A stretch of 64,000 bases of DNA from assembly GCA_963720945.1 (NCBI GenBank), contig CAVRHH010000031.1, positions 744,001-808,000 of the forward strand, written 5' to 3'. Positions 33,389-42,841 of the stretch are shown in pieces (the stretch's first letter is position 1; the number at the start of each line of letters is the position of its first letter). The notes below the pieces were generated by a model, which ran no database searches, was not told where the DNA came from, and was given only the letters and a program-made list of their open reading frames with translations. Made by a program: the position numbers and the translations under genes. This stretch comes from Bog-532 sp963720945 (lineage in GTDB: Bacteria; Actinomycetota; Actinomycetes; Streptosporangiales; Streptosporangiaceae).

Positions 33389-36300
33389 CTAGCCGACCGC
33401 GGTGCGCGAGCGGTGCAGCGCGGCGATGGCCTGTACCCTGCTTCGCACCCCAAGCTTGGCCAGGATGTGTGAGATGTGGACGCTCACCGTCTTCTCGCTG
33501 ATAAAGAGGCGGTGAGCGATCTGCCGGGTGGTCAGCCCTTCGGCAAGCTCGGTGAGCACGTCGAGTTCGCGCGCCGTGAGGGCGGGCAGCGGGAAGGACA
33601 GGGGACCTGATTCCGCCACTGCTGCCGTCACGCCGATCGCACGCTGGCCGGCCGCCGGGTTTACCGCCTGCACACCTGGGTGGGCCGCCGCATCATGGCT
33701 GGGCAGCGTGATCCGGGCCCGGGCGGCCAGGTCTTCGATCTGGCTGAGGAGCGGACGCGCGCCGAGGCGACGCGCGGCCTCGTGGGCCTGGGCCAGCGCA
33801 GTGGCCGCGCCGGCCGCACGGCTCCGGCGTGAGAGCAGGGCATCGGCCAATCGGAACCGGGCGTAGGCCGCCGGGTAAGGGTGCCCGTGACGCTCCCAGG
33901 CGGCGACGCTGGCGCTCCACGCATCGGGATCGGGCGTGCCCGCCAGCCGGCTTTCCTCGGCTGTGCAGAGCGCAAGGTATCCCGCGACCGCGTTCTGGAT
34001 AGCGGGTGCCGCCTTCGCGGCTTGCTCGGTGAGGCGCCGCCTGCTGTCGCGGAGCTGGCGCAGCTCCGGGGATTGCGTGGCCCTGGTGGCATTGCGTTCA
34101 GCCACGTCGGCTTCCGCGTGCATCCCATGCCAGACCAGTGGCGCGATGACCCAGAACATCGTCCGACCCCGCGGCCGCGGTGCGCAGCCCGGCGCTGACC
34201 GTCCCGCGGGCAAGATCAGGTCTGCCCCGGAACATGTCCAGCCCGGCCCGCAGCGTCAGGAGCGGGACGCGATAGCGTGAACCGGCTGTCTCGGCCGATA
34301 GCAGGTCAATGGCCTCGAGGTCGCGCTCGGCCTGATCGAAATCGCCGCGCCCAACGAGCAGGCGGGAGCGGGCCAGCCGCAGCTCGATGCTCTGGGTACC
34401 GGTCGGCCGCAGCGACATCGCCTCAGCGACGGCCAGTTCGGCGTCGTCCCACTTTCCCAGGCGGAACAGCCCATTGGCGGCCAGAGTGAGCAGCGTCACG
34501 CCGTACGTCCGGCCCAGCCCGAGCGCATTCATCCGCTGTGCCCCCCGGCGGCACCATTCCACGCCCTCGGCGAGTTCGTTCAGCGGCCCGGACAGCAGCG
34601 ACGCCAGGTGGACGAATGCCTGCCCGATATCACCGGGTTGACCGGACTGTTCGGCGAGGCGAAGGCCCTGGTTCATCGCGTCCAGCCCGGCGGCCGGGCT
34701 TTCCAGGTAAGCCAGGCTGAACCCGAGCGTGGCGAGCAGCGGTGCCTGCACATGGCTGGCTCCGGCACTGCGGGCGAGATCAAGCGCACGTTCGGCCTCG
34801 GCCTTGGACCTGCCGTACTCGCCCGCCAGCAGCAGCGCGTGCGCGTGACCAGCCATCTGCCCGGCCCGGTCGGCGGCCGCGGCGTCACGGGGGAGGACAG
34901 CGGCTGCCCGCCCGTACGCCGTGACTGCCTCGCGGCCATGGCCGCCCGCCAGCAGATAACGCCCAAGGCGCTGGTAAAGCGAAGCCGTCTCAAGCGCCCC
35001 GTGCGCCGGCGATTGCTCCAGCAATTCCTTCATGCATTGCGCGGCCTCATCCTGCTCTCCGGACAGATGCGCTGCCTCGGCAGCCCGCTTAAGCAGCTCA
35101 GCCCGGTCCGGCCCGGCGGCCGCTGCCCCTAGCCGGCCGTGCAGTTCCAGCGCGCGGCACCAGAGCCGGTGGGCTTCCGCGAACCCGAATACCCGCTCCG
35201 CCTCCGTGGCCGCCGCGACCGCCGCCGCCAAAGCCCGGGGGTAATCACCTGCCTGGTCCCAGTGGTGCGCCTGCCGGGCGACGACGTGCTCGTCGCTGAT
35301 CTCGCTGCACCGGGACAGCGCGCCGGCGATCCGCCGGTGTAGCCGGATGCGCTCGCCGGGCAGCAGGTCATCGGCGACCACCTCCTTTATCAGGCTGTGC
35401 CGGAGCATGTAACCCTGACGGGCCGGATCGACCGCAAGCACGGACGCCTCGATTGCCGCTCGCACGCCATCGATCAGCGCCGTCTCCACGAGGTCAACGA
35501 CGGCGGCGAGAAGCCGGTGGCTCATGGGCTCGCCGCTGACCGCCACCGCGCGCACGACCTGGCCAGCGCCGGCGGGGAGCGCCTCCACGCGGCTCAGAAC
35601 GAGCTGGCGCAGCGTAAGGGGCAAGGCGGCGCCGTCGCCGCTCTGGACGGCGTGGACCGCTTCCTCGGCGGCGAATGCGTTGCCCTCACACCGGCTCCAT
35701 ATCAGCTCAATGAGCTCAGGATCCGCTTGGCGGCCGAACGCGTCGACCACCATCGCGGCGACCGCGGTGCGGTCAAGTGGCATCACATCCAGGAAGCGGG
35801 CCCTGCGATCACGCCGGAATTCAGGCAGCAGTGCACGCAGTGGATGCCCCGCCGCCAGGGTGTCGCTGCGATAGGTGACCAATACCAGGATGGGTTCATC
35901 GATCACGTTAGCCAGCAGATATACGATCAGGTCGCGGGTCGAGCGATCTGCCCATTGCAGATCCTCTATCACCAGGACCAATGGTGCCCGGGCTGCCAGC
36001 CGTGCCACCACCTGAAACAAAAGCTCTAAGGCAGGCAAGCCAGTAACATCGCCCTCATTCCTGGCTGCCGGCCCCGGGCGCATGAGTATCCGGTCCAGCT
36101 GCTCACCCCAGCCGGCGAAGAACTCTCCCGCCCAATCCCGGGCCGGTCCGCGCAGCAGCTTGCGCATGGCGTCGGTCACCGGCCAAAACGGCGGCGCATC
36201 GGCGAGGTCGACAGCCGCCCCCGACAGCACAATGGCGTCGTCGCCTGCCACCGTGGACGTAAATTCGGTGACCAGGCGCGTCTTGCCCACGCCGCTTTCG

Positions 36301-36416
36301 CCGCCGACGAACACCGCAACGGTCCTTCCGTGGCGAGCATCTTCGAAAGCCGCCGTTAGGAAGTTCATCTCGTTAGCACGCCCGACAAGGCGCAGGAAAT
36401 CCCCCGATTCGCCCAT
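33389..36416 (-). pseudogene. LAL-type LuxR-family regulator, interrupted by a frameshift
   Basis: The N-terminal part (ATG 36416, MGESGDFLRLVGRANEM) carries Walker A GGESGVGKTRLV, Walker B-like LVLVIEDLQWAD and TPR-like helices. At about 34155 the frame is broken: the residues before read GLRTAAAGSDDV, and the expected continuation WVIAPLVWHGMHAEADVAE lies in another frame, consistent with one extra base in gatgttctgg. That second frame runs to a LuxR helix-turn-helix (LTARELDVLTELAEGLT, then SEKTVSVHISHILAKLGVRS) and stops at 33389. Together they make about 1009 codons, normal for the family. It is either a true pseudogene or a base error in the assembly. Confidence 0.85.
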
Positions 36417-36920
36417 GCAGCGAGCGTAGAGCAGGCCGCACCAAGGGTCCAATGCATTTCATTTCGTCAGCGGGTGACCACCCGTTGTGAGACCGGCCGC
36501 AGAGTTAGCACCCGAACAGAACAGGTATCGTCGCTGCCACCCACATGTGTCAGCCCGGCGTGGGCTTACTGGGGCTGGCGTGACGGCAAGCGTGCAGTAT
36601 GCCTGGCGCGCCAAATGAGGGTGACGCCATCTATGGGCCTGCCGAGAATGAAACAGGCCCGTGTCAAGATCTGTCCTCATTTTACGTTTTCATAACGTTT
36701 TGCGTGACAGTCCCGCGTATCGCTGGTCCTGAGACACCCAGCTAAGGCAGAAGCCTGGCGAAATTAGTGATTTCTTCCGATGTCGCCGCGGCCGCCTTCC
36801 CGCATGCTCCTGCTACCCGGCTGGTCGTGACGGCATCGCCTGCTCCGCGGTGATCCGAACACGCCCCGGCGAAACAGTGGTGGCGCTGCCAAGTGCCAGG
36901 TCCGGGTCGAGGTGTTTGGG
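36417..36920. other. Intergenic stretch with no recognised gene
   Basis: About 500 bases between the divergently transcribed LAL pseudogene and the sigma-factor gene. It is a little richer in A and T near 36660-36700. No RNA gene, repeat or protein motif was recognised. Confidence 0.4.
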
Positions 36921-37523
36921 ATGACAAGCACGGTGAAGTCCAGGCAGTCAGAGGCGGCGACGGCGACGGCGGACCTCATGCTCGGTGTGGCGGGCGGAGA
37001 CCGCCAAGCGTGGGAGGAACTCGTTGGCCGGTACACCGGGATGCTGCACGCGATCGCCCGATCCTATGGGCTGGACCCGGCGGCCAGCGGAGATGTCGTG
37101 CAGACGACCTGGCTACGCCTGGTTGAGCACCTCGGCACGTTGCGTGAGCCAAGCGCGGTGAGCGGCTGGCTGGCTACGACCGTCCGCAGGCAGTGCCTCT
37201 TGCTCGTCAGGAACCGTCAGCGAGAGCTTCCGGTCGAACAAGCTGACGAACTTTACCCGCTGGACAATGATCACTCGCCCGAGGGCGAGGTAGTGGCACG
37301 GGACCGGGACGCGCGGGTAAGAGCGGCTTTTCACCGGCTGCCCGTAAAGGATCGGCGACTGCTCGCCTGCCTGATGATCTCGGCGCGCTGCAGTTATGCA
37401 GACGCGTCCGCCAGGCTGGGCATGCCGGTCGGCAGCATTGGGCCGACCCGGGCGCGCAGCCTCCAGCGGCTTCGCCGCGAACTGGCCGCCGTCGGCATTA
37501 ACGACATAATGGCGGCTGGGTGA
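36921..37523 (+). CDS. ECF-like RNA polymerase sigma factor (sigma-70 family)
   Basis: A 200-residue protein from ATG 36921 with gaggtg upstream; an in-frame GTG at 36912 is an alternative. Region 2 is clear (DLMLGVAGGDRQAWEELVGRY, then DVVQTTWLRLVEHLGTLREP) and region 4 follows (RVRAAFHRLPVKDRRLL, then SYADASARLGMPVGSIGPTR). There is no extra C-terminal domain and no obvious anti-sigma gene beside it. It should direct RNA polymerase to a small regulon; which one is unknown. Confidence 0.9.
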   Translation: MTSTVKSRQSEAATATADLMLGVAGGDRQAWEELVGRYTGMLHAIARSYGLDPAASGDVVQTTWLRLVEHLGTLREPSAVSGWLATTVRRQCLLLVRNRQRELPVEQADELYPLDNDHSPEGEVVARDRDARVRAAFHRLPVKDRRLLACLMISARCSYADASARLGMPVGSIGPTRARSLQRLRRELAAVGINDIMAAG

Positions 37524-37591
37524 TCCGTCACCGCGGGCGGCGGGGCCGGGCGGAACACGCCGGCAGTCCCTGAATGCCGAGAATTGCCTGC

Positions 37592-37933
37592 TTATGTTCC
37601 GATTCCCCCGCGCGGACCCGCCGCTGGGAAAACCGGCTCATGCGGATCAGTATTTGACAGCGACATCTCACTCAGAGCTGATCCTGTCAGGCGTGCAGCC
37701 ATGGCCGCACGAGATGATACCTTGAGTTTCATAAAGATCCGGCGCAGGTGCGAGGCCACGGTCCATGAGCTGATCTCCAGAACCGAGGCGATTGTCTTAT
37801 TTGGATACCCGGAGGCGACCATCCGCGCAATTTCCTGCTCGCGCGGGCTCAGTAGCGAGATGGGGCTCGGGTTTTCCCGGCGCAGCGCCAGCAACCGGAC
37901 GCCATCGACTTCGGCGTCGAGCAGAACCGTCAC
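37592..37933 (-). CDS. Small LuxR-type helix-turn-helix regulator
   Basis: A 113-residue protein starting at GTG 37933. An N-terminal stretch (LLDAEVDGVRLLALRRENP) leads into a LuxR/FixJ-type DNA-binding domain: LSPREQEIARMVASGYPN, then SSWTVASHLRRIFMKLKVSS. This matches a known family of short LuxR-like regulators without a receiver domain. Codons after the HTH (about 30 residues) are less conserved-looking. It is convergent with the sigma-factor gene and faces away from an M20 relic. Its target genes cannot be inferred. Confidence 0.72.
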   Translation of the reverse strand: MTVLLDAEVDGVRLLALRRENPSPISLLSPREQEIARMVASGYPNKTIASVLEISSWTVASHLRRIFMKLKVSSRAAMAARLTGSALSEMSLSNTDPHEPVFPAAGPRGGIGT

Positions 37934-38039
37934 GTCACCGCTGAAATCGTCACACGTTTCCCCGTGCTCGGGCGAAAAATGCTAAAAGTTTGCCCACGAG
38001 GTTTATCAAGATCATCTCGACATCGTCCGGGACGGCGGC

Positions 38040-38544
38040 GGGCACCTCGGCTTTCGAGCGAGCCGTCCGCCGGCCCGCCCTGGTCGTGACGGACCTGCGC
38101 ACCTCGGGCGGGGGCCGTACGGTCGTACCCGCCTGGGCGGCCGCCGACCTCAGCGTCCGGCTGGCCGCCGGCCAGCAGCCGGGGAAGGTCGCTGAGGCAC
38201 TACGACGGCATTTCCGGACGCGCATGCCACCCGGGATGCGCGGCCGGCTGCTCGTCCGGGGCAGTTGCCCGCCCTACACCCTGAATCCGCGGGCACCGGT
38301 GGCGGGGGCGGTACGGTCGGCGTGCCGGACCGTGTTCGGCCGTGAGCCCGTCCTGCTGCCGTCGGGGGGCTCCATCCCCTTTGTCAGCGCCCTCGCCGGC
38401 GCGTACCGCATCGACGTGGCCCTCATCGGATTCGGTCTGCCCGGCGATGCGATTCACGCCCCGAACGAGCGCTTCTACCTGCCAAATCTGTTCCGCGGAA
38501 CGGAAACCTGCATCGAGCTCTACCGGCACCTGGGCCGTGGTTAG
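38040..38544 (+). pseudogene. C-terminal relic of an M20-family metallopeptidase
   Basis: The open frame (first possible start GTG/ATG region near 37990) encodes only the dimerisation and C-terminal parts of an M20 dipeptidase: TVVPAWAAADLSVRLAAGQQP, then LLPSGGSIPFVSALAG, then IGFGLPGDAIHAPNERFYLP, which includes a conserved zinc-binding His. The N-terminal ~250 residues with the other zinc ligands are absent and the sequence upstream does not encode them in any frame. It therefore looks like a 5'-deleted gene, probably not functional. Confidence 0.75.
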
Positions 38545-38578
38545 CGTCGGCGACGGGCTCTCGTTCAAGCTGCCCATG

Positions 38579-39790
38579 TCAGCCGGTATCTTCCAGCCGG
38601 ACCGGCGTGGGCAGGGGCGCATGCCCGGCCAGGAGCCGCAACGCCAGGCCGGGGAACAGGGCGGCGGAGAGCAGCCCGGCGGCGAGCAGGGACGAACTGG
38701 TGGTACCGGAGATCAGCCTGGCGGCGAGCCCGATCTGCGTGGCCACGATGACGAACGTGAGCGTGGTGGCCTGCATCAAGCCGGCGACGGATGCCTGCCG
38801 GAGGCCGATGAGGCGCGCATACAGCAGCGCCGGCAGGCCACGCGCGATCAGCAGGGCGGCCAGGAACAGCGGTACCTCCGCTATCGCGGCCGGATGAGCG
38901 AGCAGGGCCTTCAGATCGAACTGGACGCCGGTGGCGATAAAGAAGATGGGGATCAGGAAGCCGAAGCCAATGCCCTGCAGCTTGATCTCGAACTGCGGGT
39001 GGGGAGCCTGGCCGGTCAGGTCGATCATCCGGACCAGCAGCCCAGCGGCGAATGCGCCCAGGATGGAGGCGAAGCCGAACCGGTAGGCCAGGACGCCGAA
39101 GGCCAGCGCCAGGGTCAGGGTGGCCCGTACGCGCAGCTGCGCGCTGCGGTCTTCGAGCCGGTCCAGCAGCCGCTCCAGGGCCGTCAGCCGGCGCACCCGC
39201 GCCAGCGCGAGCCCGAACACGGCCACCAGCACCAGGAAGATCGCGAGCGAGGCCAGCCGGTCTGCTGAGGTCGTCGAGGCGGCCGAGAACAGCAGTGACA
39301 GCAGCATGATCGTCACCACTTCGGCTAGGGCGGCCGCCGTCATCACGAGCTGGCCGAACCGTGTGTTCTCCTGCCCGGCGTCCTTCAGCAACGGCAGCAG
39401 CAGTCCTGCCGAGGTCGACATCAGCACGATGGCCAGAAACAAAGGCCGGCTGGCCCCGTTGATCGCGCTCAGCGCATAAGCGCACGCCACGCCCAGCGCG
39501 GCCGAACCGATGAAGGCGTAAGCGGCCAGCCGCCCAAGCGTCCCCCGCAGGCGGTCCACGTCGATCTCCAGGCCAGCCAGGAACAAGAGCATCCCTAGCC
39601 CCAGATCGCTCAGCACCGCAATCGGCGCATCGATATGCACCCAGCCCAGCACCGACGGGCCGATCACGATTCCGGCGATCACTTCCAGCACGGCGCCGGG
39701 CACCGGCACGGCTGGCAGCAAGCCCAGCACGACCGGAACGGCCACCGCCACGGCCGCGATTATCAGCACGCCATTAAATGAGATAGCCAC
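38579..39790 (-). CDS. CPA2-type cation/H+ antiporter (KefB/NapA-like)
   Basis: A 403-residue membrane protein from GTG 39790 with ggggggacgc upstream; the longer open frame has no better start. About 12 hydrophobic helices are present, with the family signatures VIAGIVIGPSVLGWV, LGLGMLLFLAGLEID and FLIPIFFIATGVQFDL. It should exchange a monovalent cation (Na+ or K+) for protons at the cytoplasmic membrane. No TrkA-N/RCK regulatory domain is attached, so it resembles the short transporters of this family. It ends 35 bp from the M20 relic. Confidence 0.88.
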   Translation of the reverse strand: MAISFNGVLIIAAVAVAVPVVLGLLPAVPVPGAVLEVIAGIVIGPSVLGWVHIDAPIAVLSDLGLGMLLFLAGLEIDVDRLRGTLGRLAAYAFIGSAALGVACAYALSAINGASRPLFLAIVLMSTSAGLLLPLLKDAGQENTRFGQLVMTAAALAEVVTIMLLSLLFSAASTTSADRLASLAIFLVLVAVFGLALARVRRLTALERLLDRLEDRSAQLRVRATLTLALAFGVLAYRFGFASILGAFAAGLLVRMIDLTGQAPHPQFEIKLQGIGFGFLIPIFFIATGVQFDLKALLAHPAAIAEVPLFLAALLIARGLPALLYARLIGLRQASVAGLMQATTLTFVIVATQIGLAARLISGTTSSSLLAAGLLSAALFPGLALRLLAGHAPLPTPVRLEDTG

Positions 39791-40327
39791 GCGTCCCCCC
39801 CAGAAATGCTCAGCCTGATGGCCGGCATGCGGGCGGCGTGCCGGAGCCGGCCGCGAGCAGCCGCTCTCCGCCGGCCCGCCACGCTGCGGGGTCATCCGCT
39901 GCCAGCACGTGCTCATGGCCCATGACCGCGATGACCGTCGCAGCAATCGCAGGCAGCATTTTCCTCACCATAACCCTTGATAAGGCACCCCCGTAGCCGG
40001 CGGGAGGCTGGCGCCTTGTCCCGGTGCGGCATGGCGCGGACCCGGGCCCGGGTGAGTGTGTGCCGGGCCCGGGCACGGAATGCCTGGCTTCGGCGCGCGG
40101 CGAGCGGCCTGAAAATCGGGCCACCTAATGCCCGGACACGCCGCGTGCATGCGTGACAGCGTGAATTTCGCGTATTAGCGTCGCAAAGCGGCCCGGGTGT
40201 GTGACCGTCTTATTTTCGCTGGTCAGCTCAGTCGGCACGCTGGGCACCGGCTGAATTTACGCGTCTTTTCTGGTAGCCCGTCGGCGAGCGGCCGTACGGG
40301 CAGGGGCAGGCGGCAAGGGGGGAATAG
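39791..40327. other. Intergenic stretch with a strong hairpin
   Basis: About 535 bases between the antiporter gene (leftward) and the acyltransferase gene (rightward). No gene is supported. At 40041-40073 a GC-only inverted repeat (cccgggcccgg, spacer, ccgggcccggg) could form a very stable stem-loop with a loop of about 11 bases. It could act in transcription attenuation or be a protein site. Confidence 0.5.
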
Positions 40328-42333
40328 TTGCCTAAGCCAATTCATGGCGGTCAGCGATATCTGCCGGGACTTGATGGGCTGCGGGCCCTTGCCGTACTGG
40401 CCGTTATCGCATATCACTTGCGGCTGGGCTGGGCTCCGGGCGGAATGCTCGGGGTAGGCGTGTTTTTTACGCTGAGTGGCTACCTCATCACCGACCTGCT
40501 CCTGGGCCAGCACGAAGCGACGGGGAGACTCCGGCTGGCGGACTTCTGGCGCCGCCGGGCCCGGCGGCTGCTGCCCGCGCTGTCCGTCCTGCTGGTGGTC
40601 ATCGCGGCGTGGGTGACGCTGCTGGACAGGCCGGAGCTTTCAGCGCTGCGCGGAGTCGACCTCGCCGCCGTGGGCAGTGTCACCAACTGGTGGCTGATCG
40701 CCCAGCACAGTTCCTATTTCGCCCAGTTCGGGCCGCCGTCACCGCTCGGTCATCTGTGGTCGCTGGCGGTGGAGGATCAGTTTTACCTGGTCTGGCCCTG
40801 GCTGCTGTGGCTCGGGCTGCGCTGGTCCCGCGGCCGGCCCGGGACCCGCATGCGGCTCGCCGCGGCGACCTTGCTGCTGGCGAGCCTTTCCGCGATCGAG
40901 ATGGCGATGCTCTACCGGCCCGGCTACGATCCAACCCGGATTTACGACGGCAGCGATACCCGGGCCTTCGCGCTGCTGATCGGCGCCGCGCTGGCGTTCG
41001 TATGGCCCAGCCGTCACCTCCGTGGCGGCATCACAAGCGGGGCGCGCCGGATTCTGGACGGCGCCGGGGTCACCGGCCTCGCGGTCATCGTGGTGCTGGT
41101 CTGCTGCACCAATGACTATTCGGCGTTTCTCTACCGGGGCGGAATGGTCCTGCTTTCCGTGGCCACGGCCCTGGTGGTGGGAACGGCGGCGTCTCCGGCG
41201 AGCAGGATCGGCCGGGCCCTGGGCTGGAGTCCGCTGCGCTGGCTCGGAGTCCGGTCATATGGCATCTACCTGTGGCACTACCCCATCATCGTGCTGACAA
41301 CGCCAGCCAGCGGCCGGGACACGGTGGCGCGCGGCGCCTTGCAGGTGGCGGCCAGCATCGGCGTGGCGGAACTGTCATGGCGGTACATCGAGGAACCTAT
41401 CCGCCACGGAGCCATCGGCCGGTGCCTGGCCCGGGCACGGTCCGCGCAATGGGACCTGCAGGCGGCCGGGCGGCGCGTGTGGATTCCGGCGGCAGGCGCC
41501 GCGGTGGTATGCGTCCTCGCCGGCGCGGGCCTGACCGGAGCCGTGCCGCTGAGATCGGCTGCGGCCAGCAGTACGCCGCGCCCTGTCCCGGGCAGCACAG
41601 TCCCGGGCAGCACAGTCCCGGGCAGCACAGTCCCGGGCAGCACAGTCCCGGGCAGCACACGGGCCGCACCTGGCAAGACCTCCGCGCCGGCCGCAGCCGG
41701 CGGGCCCGCTCGTCCTGCCGGAGCGTCGTGCACATCGGGGACTCCACCTCCGACGGCCTCATCTCACCGGACTACCTGCCCGACCCGCAGCAGCGTCTCG
41801 CTGCGCAGTACGCGCAGGTGGGCGCGACCAGGCTGATCACGGAGATTTCCGGTGGCCGGTCGATCGTCGAGACCATCGACGGGCAGCCGAACGCGTACGC
41901 CGTCGCGCAGCAGCTCGTGCGGGACGGCTACCGGGGCTGCTGGGTGCTCGCCCTCGGGACCAATGACACCGCCGACGTCTACGTAGGCTCGGCGGTCAGC
42001 CAGGCGACCCGGATCCAGCGGATGATGTCGCTGATCGGCAACCAGCCGGTCATGTGGGTGAACGTCAAGTCGCTGCTGAGCAGCGGGCCATACGCAGAAA
42101 GCCAGATGCAGCTCTGGAACAGCGCCCTGATCCAGGCCTGCGCGCGGTATCCGGGCATGCGGGTCTACGACTGGGCTGCGGACGCGCAGAGCAGCTGGTT
42201 CATCGCCGACGGCATTCACTACACCTCAGCCGGTTACGCGGCCCGTGCGCATCTGATCGCCCAGGCGCTCGCGGCTGCCTTCCCAGCCGGCGGCCGCCAC
42301 GCTCCGCAGCATCCCGGATGCCTCGTCGCCTAG
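40328..42333 (+). pseudogene. Acyltransferase-3/SGNH O-acetyltransferase (OafA-like), split by a frameshift
   Basis: The first part (TTG 40328 after caagggggga; frame stops at 41836) is an acyltransferase-3 membrane domain: GLDGLRALAVLAVIAYHL, LWSLAVEDQFYLVWPW, then YGIYLWHYPIIVL near the end of about ten helices. A Pro/Ser/Thr linker follows with five PGSTV repeats. The SGNH catalytic domain continues in a different frame (up to 42333): SCRSVVHIGDSTSDGL with the nucleophile Ser, LALGTNDTADV and the Asp/His pair in FIADGIHYTSAGY. The switch lies between about 41675 and 41715. A joined product would be about 668 residues, typical for surface-sugar O-acetylases. It could be a broken gene, a sequence error, or a frameshift-dependent gene. 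Confidence 0.82.
41587..41660 (+). repeat. Tandem 15-bp repeat, five copies
   Basis: The unit cccgggcagcacagt is repeated at 41587, 41602, 41617, 41632 and 41647 (last copy diverges). It encodes PGSTV units in the linker between the acyltransferase and SGNH domains. Units of 15 bp keep the frame, so slippage here changes linker length without disrupting translation. Confidence 0.95.
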
Positions 42334-42356
42334 GCATACAGCCCGCCCAGGAGCCT

Positions 42357-42443
42357 GCTGAATAAGGCCTAAATTTGCGTGATCACGTTCGTAAAACTGC
42401 AGGTCAGCGACCTGCGACTTGATCACGAACAGGGTTATTCAGC
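42357..42443. mobile_element. MITE-like imperfect palindrome
   Basis: About 87 bp with three nested matching arms: outer gctgaataa (42357-42365) facing ttattcagc (42435-42443); middle cgtgatcacgttcg facing ttgatcacgaac; inner gcaggtc facing gacctgc around a 3-base centre. The outer ends are perfect inverted repeats. No coding capacity. It sits 24 bp after the SGNH stop, beside gene relics, as expected for a miniature inverted-repeat element or an excised IS scar. Confidence 0.6.
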
Positions 42444-42540
42444 GCCCTCCTAGGCGAGGTCGTCAGAGTGTCCGGCTTCCCGGCGCGGCCACTGGGCGAT
42501 GGGGCGCCCGCCCGGCCGCACTGGCACTGGTGGCCAAGCG

Positions 42541-42620
42541 GGCGCCTTCTCCCGGGCCCGCAGCCGGTCCAGTTCGGCCTGGAAGGTGACCCGGTCGGTG
42601 GCCGCGGGCAGGCTCGGTGC
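42541..42620 (-). pseudogene. N-terminal relic of a DUF899 (thioredoxin-like) gene
   Basis: The reverse strand reads SLPAATDRVTFQAELDRLRAREKA, matching the first residues usual in DUF899 proteins (a pattern ending in REKA). After REKA the sequence departs into Pro/Arg-rich non-coding-like text. Only this ~27-residue stub is recognisable, so it is the leftover 5' end of a deleted gene. Confidence 0.45.
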
Positions 42621-42627
42621 TCCATCT

Positions 42628-42762
42628 GCGGCGCTCACCGGCGGGTTCCAGTTGGCTCTGTGGGTGTGCGGACTAACCGGTCTCGCCGCCATCCCCGTCG
42701 CCTTTATGCTCATCCGAGCCGCCAGCCGGCCCCGGATGGCCACCGCCCGCGCTCATGGCTAA
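42628..42762 (+). pseudogene. C-terminal relic of an MFS transporter gene
   Basis: The forward frame reads AALTGGFQLALWVCGL, then TGLAAIPVAFMLIR and a stop at 42762. This is the last transmembrane helix of DHA2-type major facilitator transporters, whose C-termini commonly read ALWVCGLTGLAA. The rest of the transporter is absent. It directly abuts the DUF899 stub on the other strand, so two gene ends were joined by deletion or rearrangement here. Confidence 0.6.
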
Positions 42763-42778
42763 GGTATGCCTAACCTTA
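42760..42778 (+). promoter_or_regulatory. Iron box (IdeR/DmdR1 operator) upstream of the Fe ABC importer
   Basis: The 19-bp palindromic site TAAGGTATGCCTAACCTTA matches the actinobacterial iron-box consensus TWAGGTTAGSCTWACCTWA at 17 of 19 positions. It lies 64 bp upstream of the GTG start of the substrate-binding lipoprotein gene, where an IdeR/DmdR1-type repressor with Fe(II) would block transcription when iron is plentiful. Confidence 0.85.
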
Positions 42779-42841
42779 CTTTGACGCGGGCCGGCACACG
42801 CCGGATCACGCGACCGGCGGAACACGGAGAGGCGGCTCATT

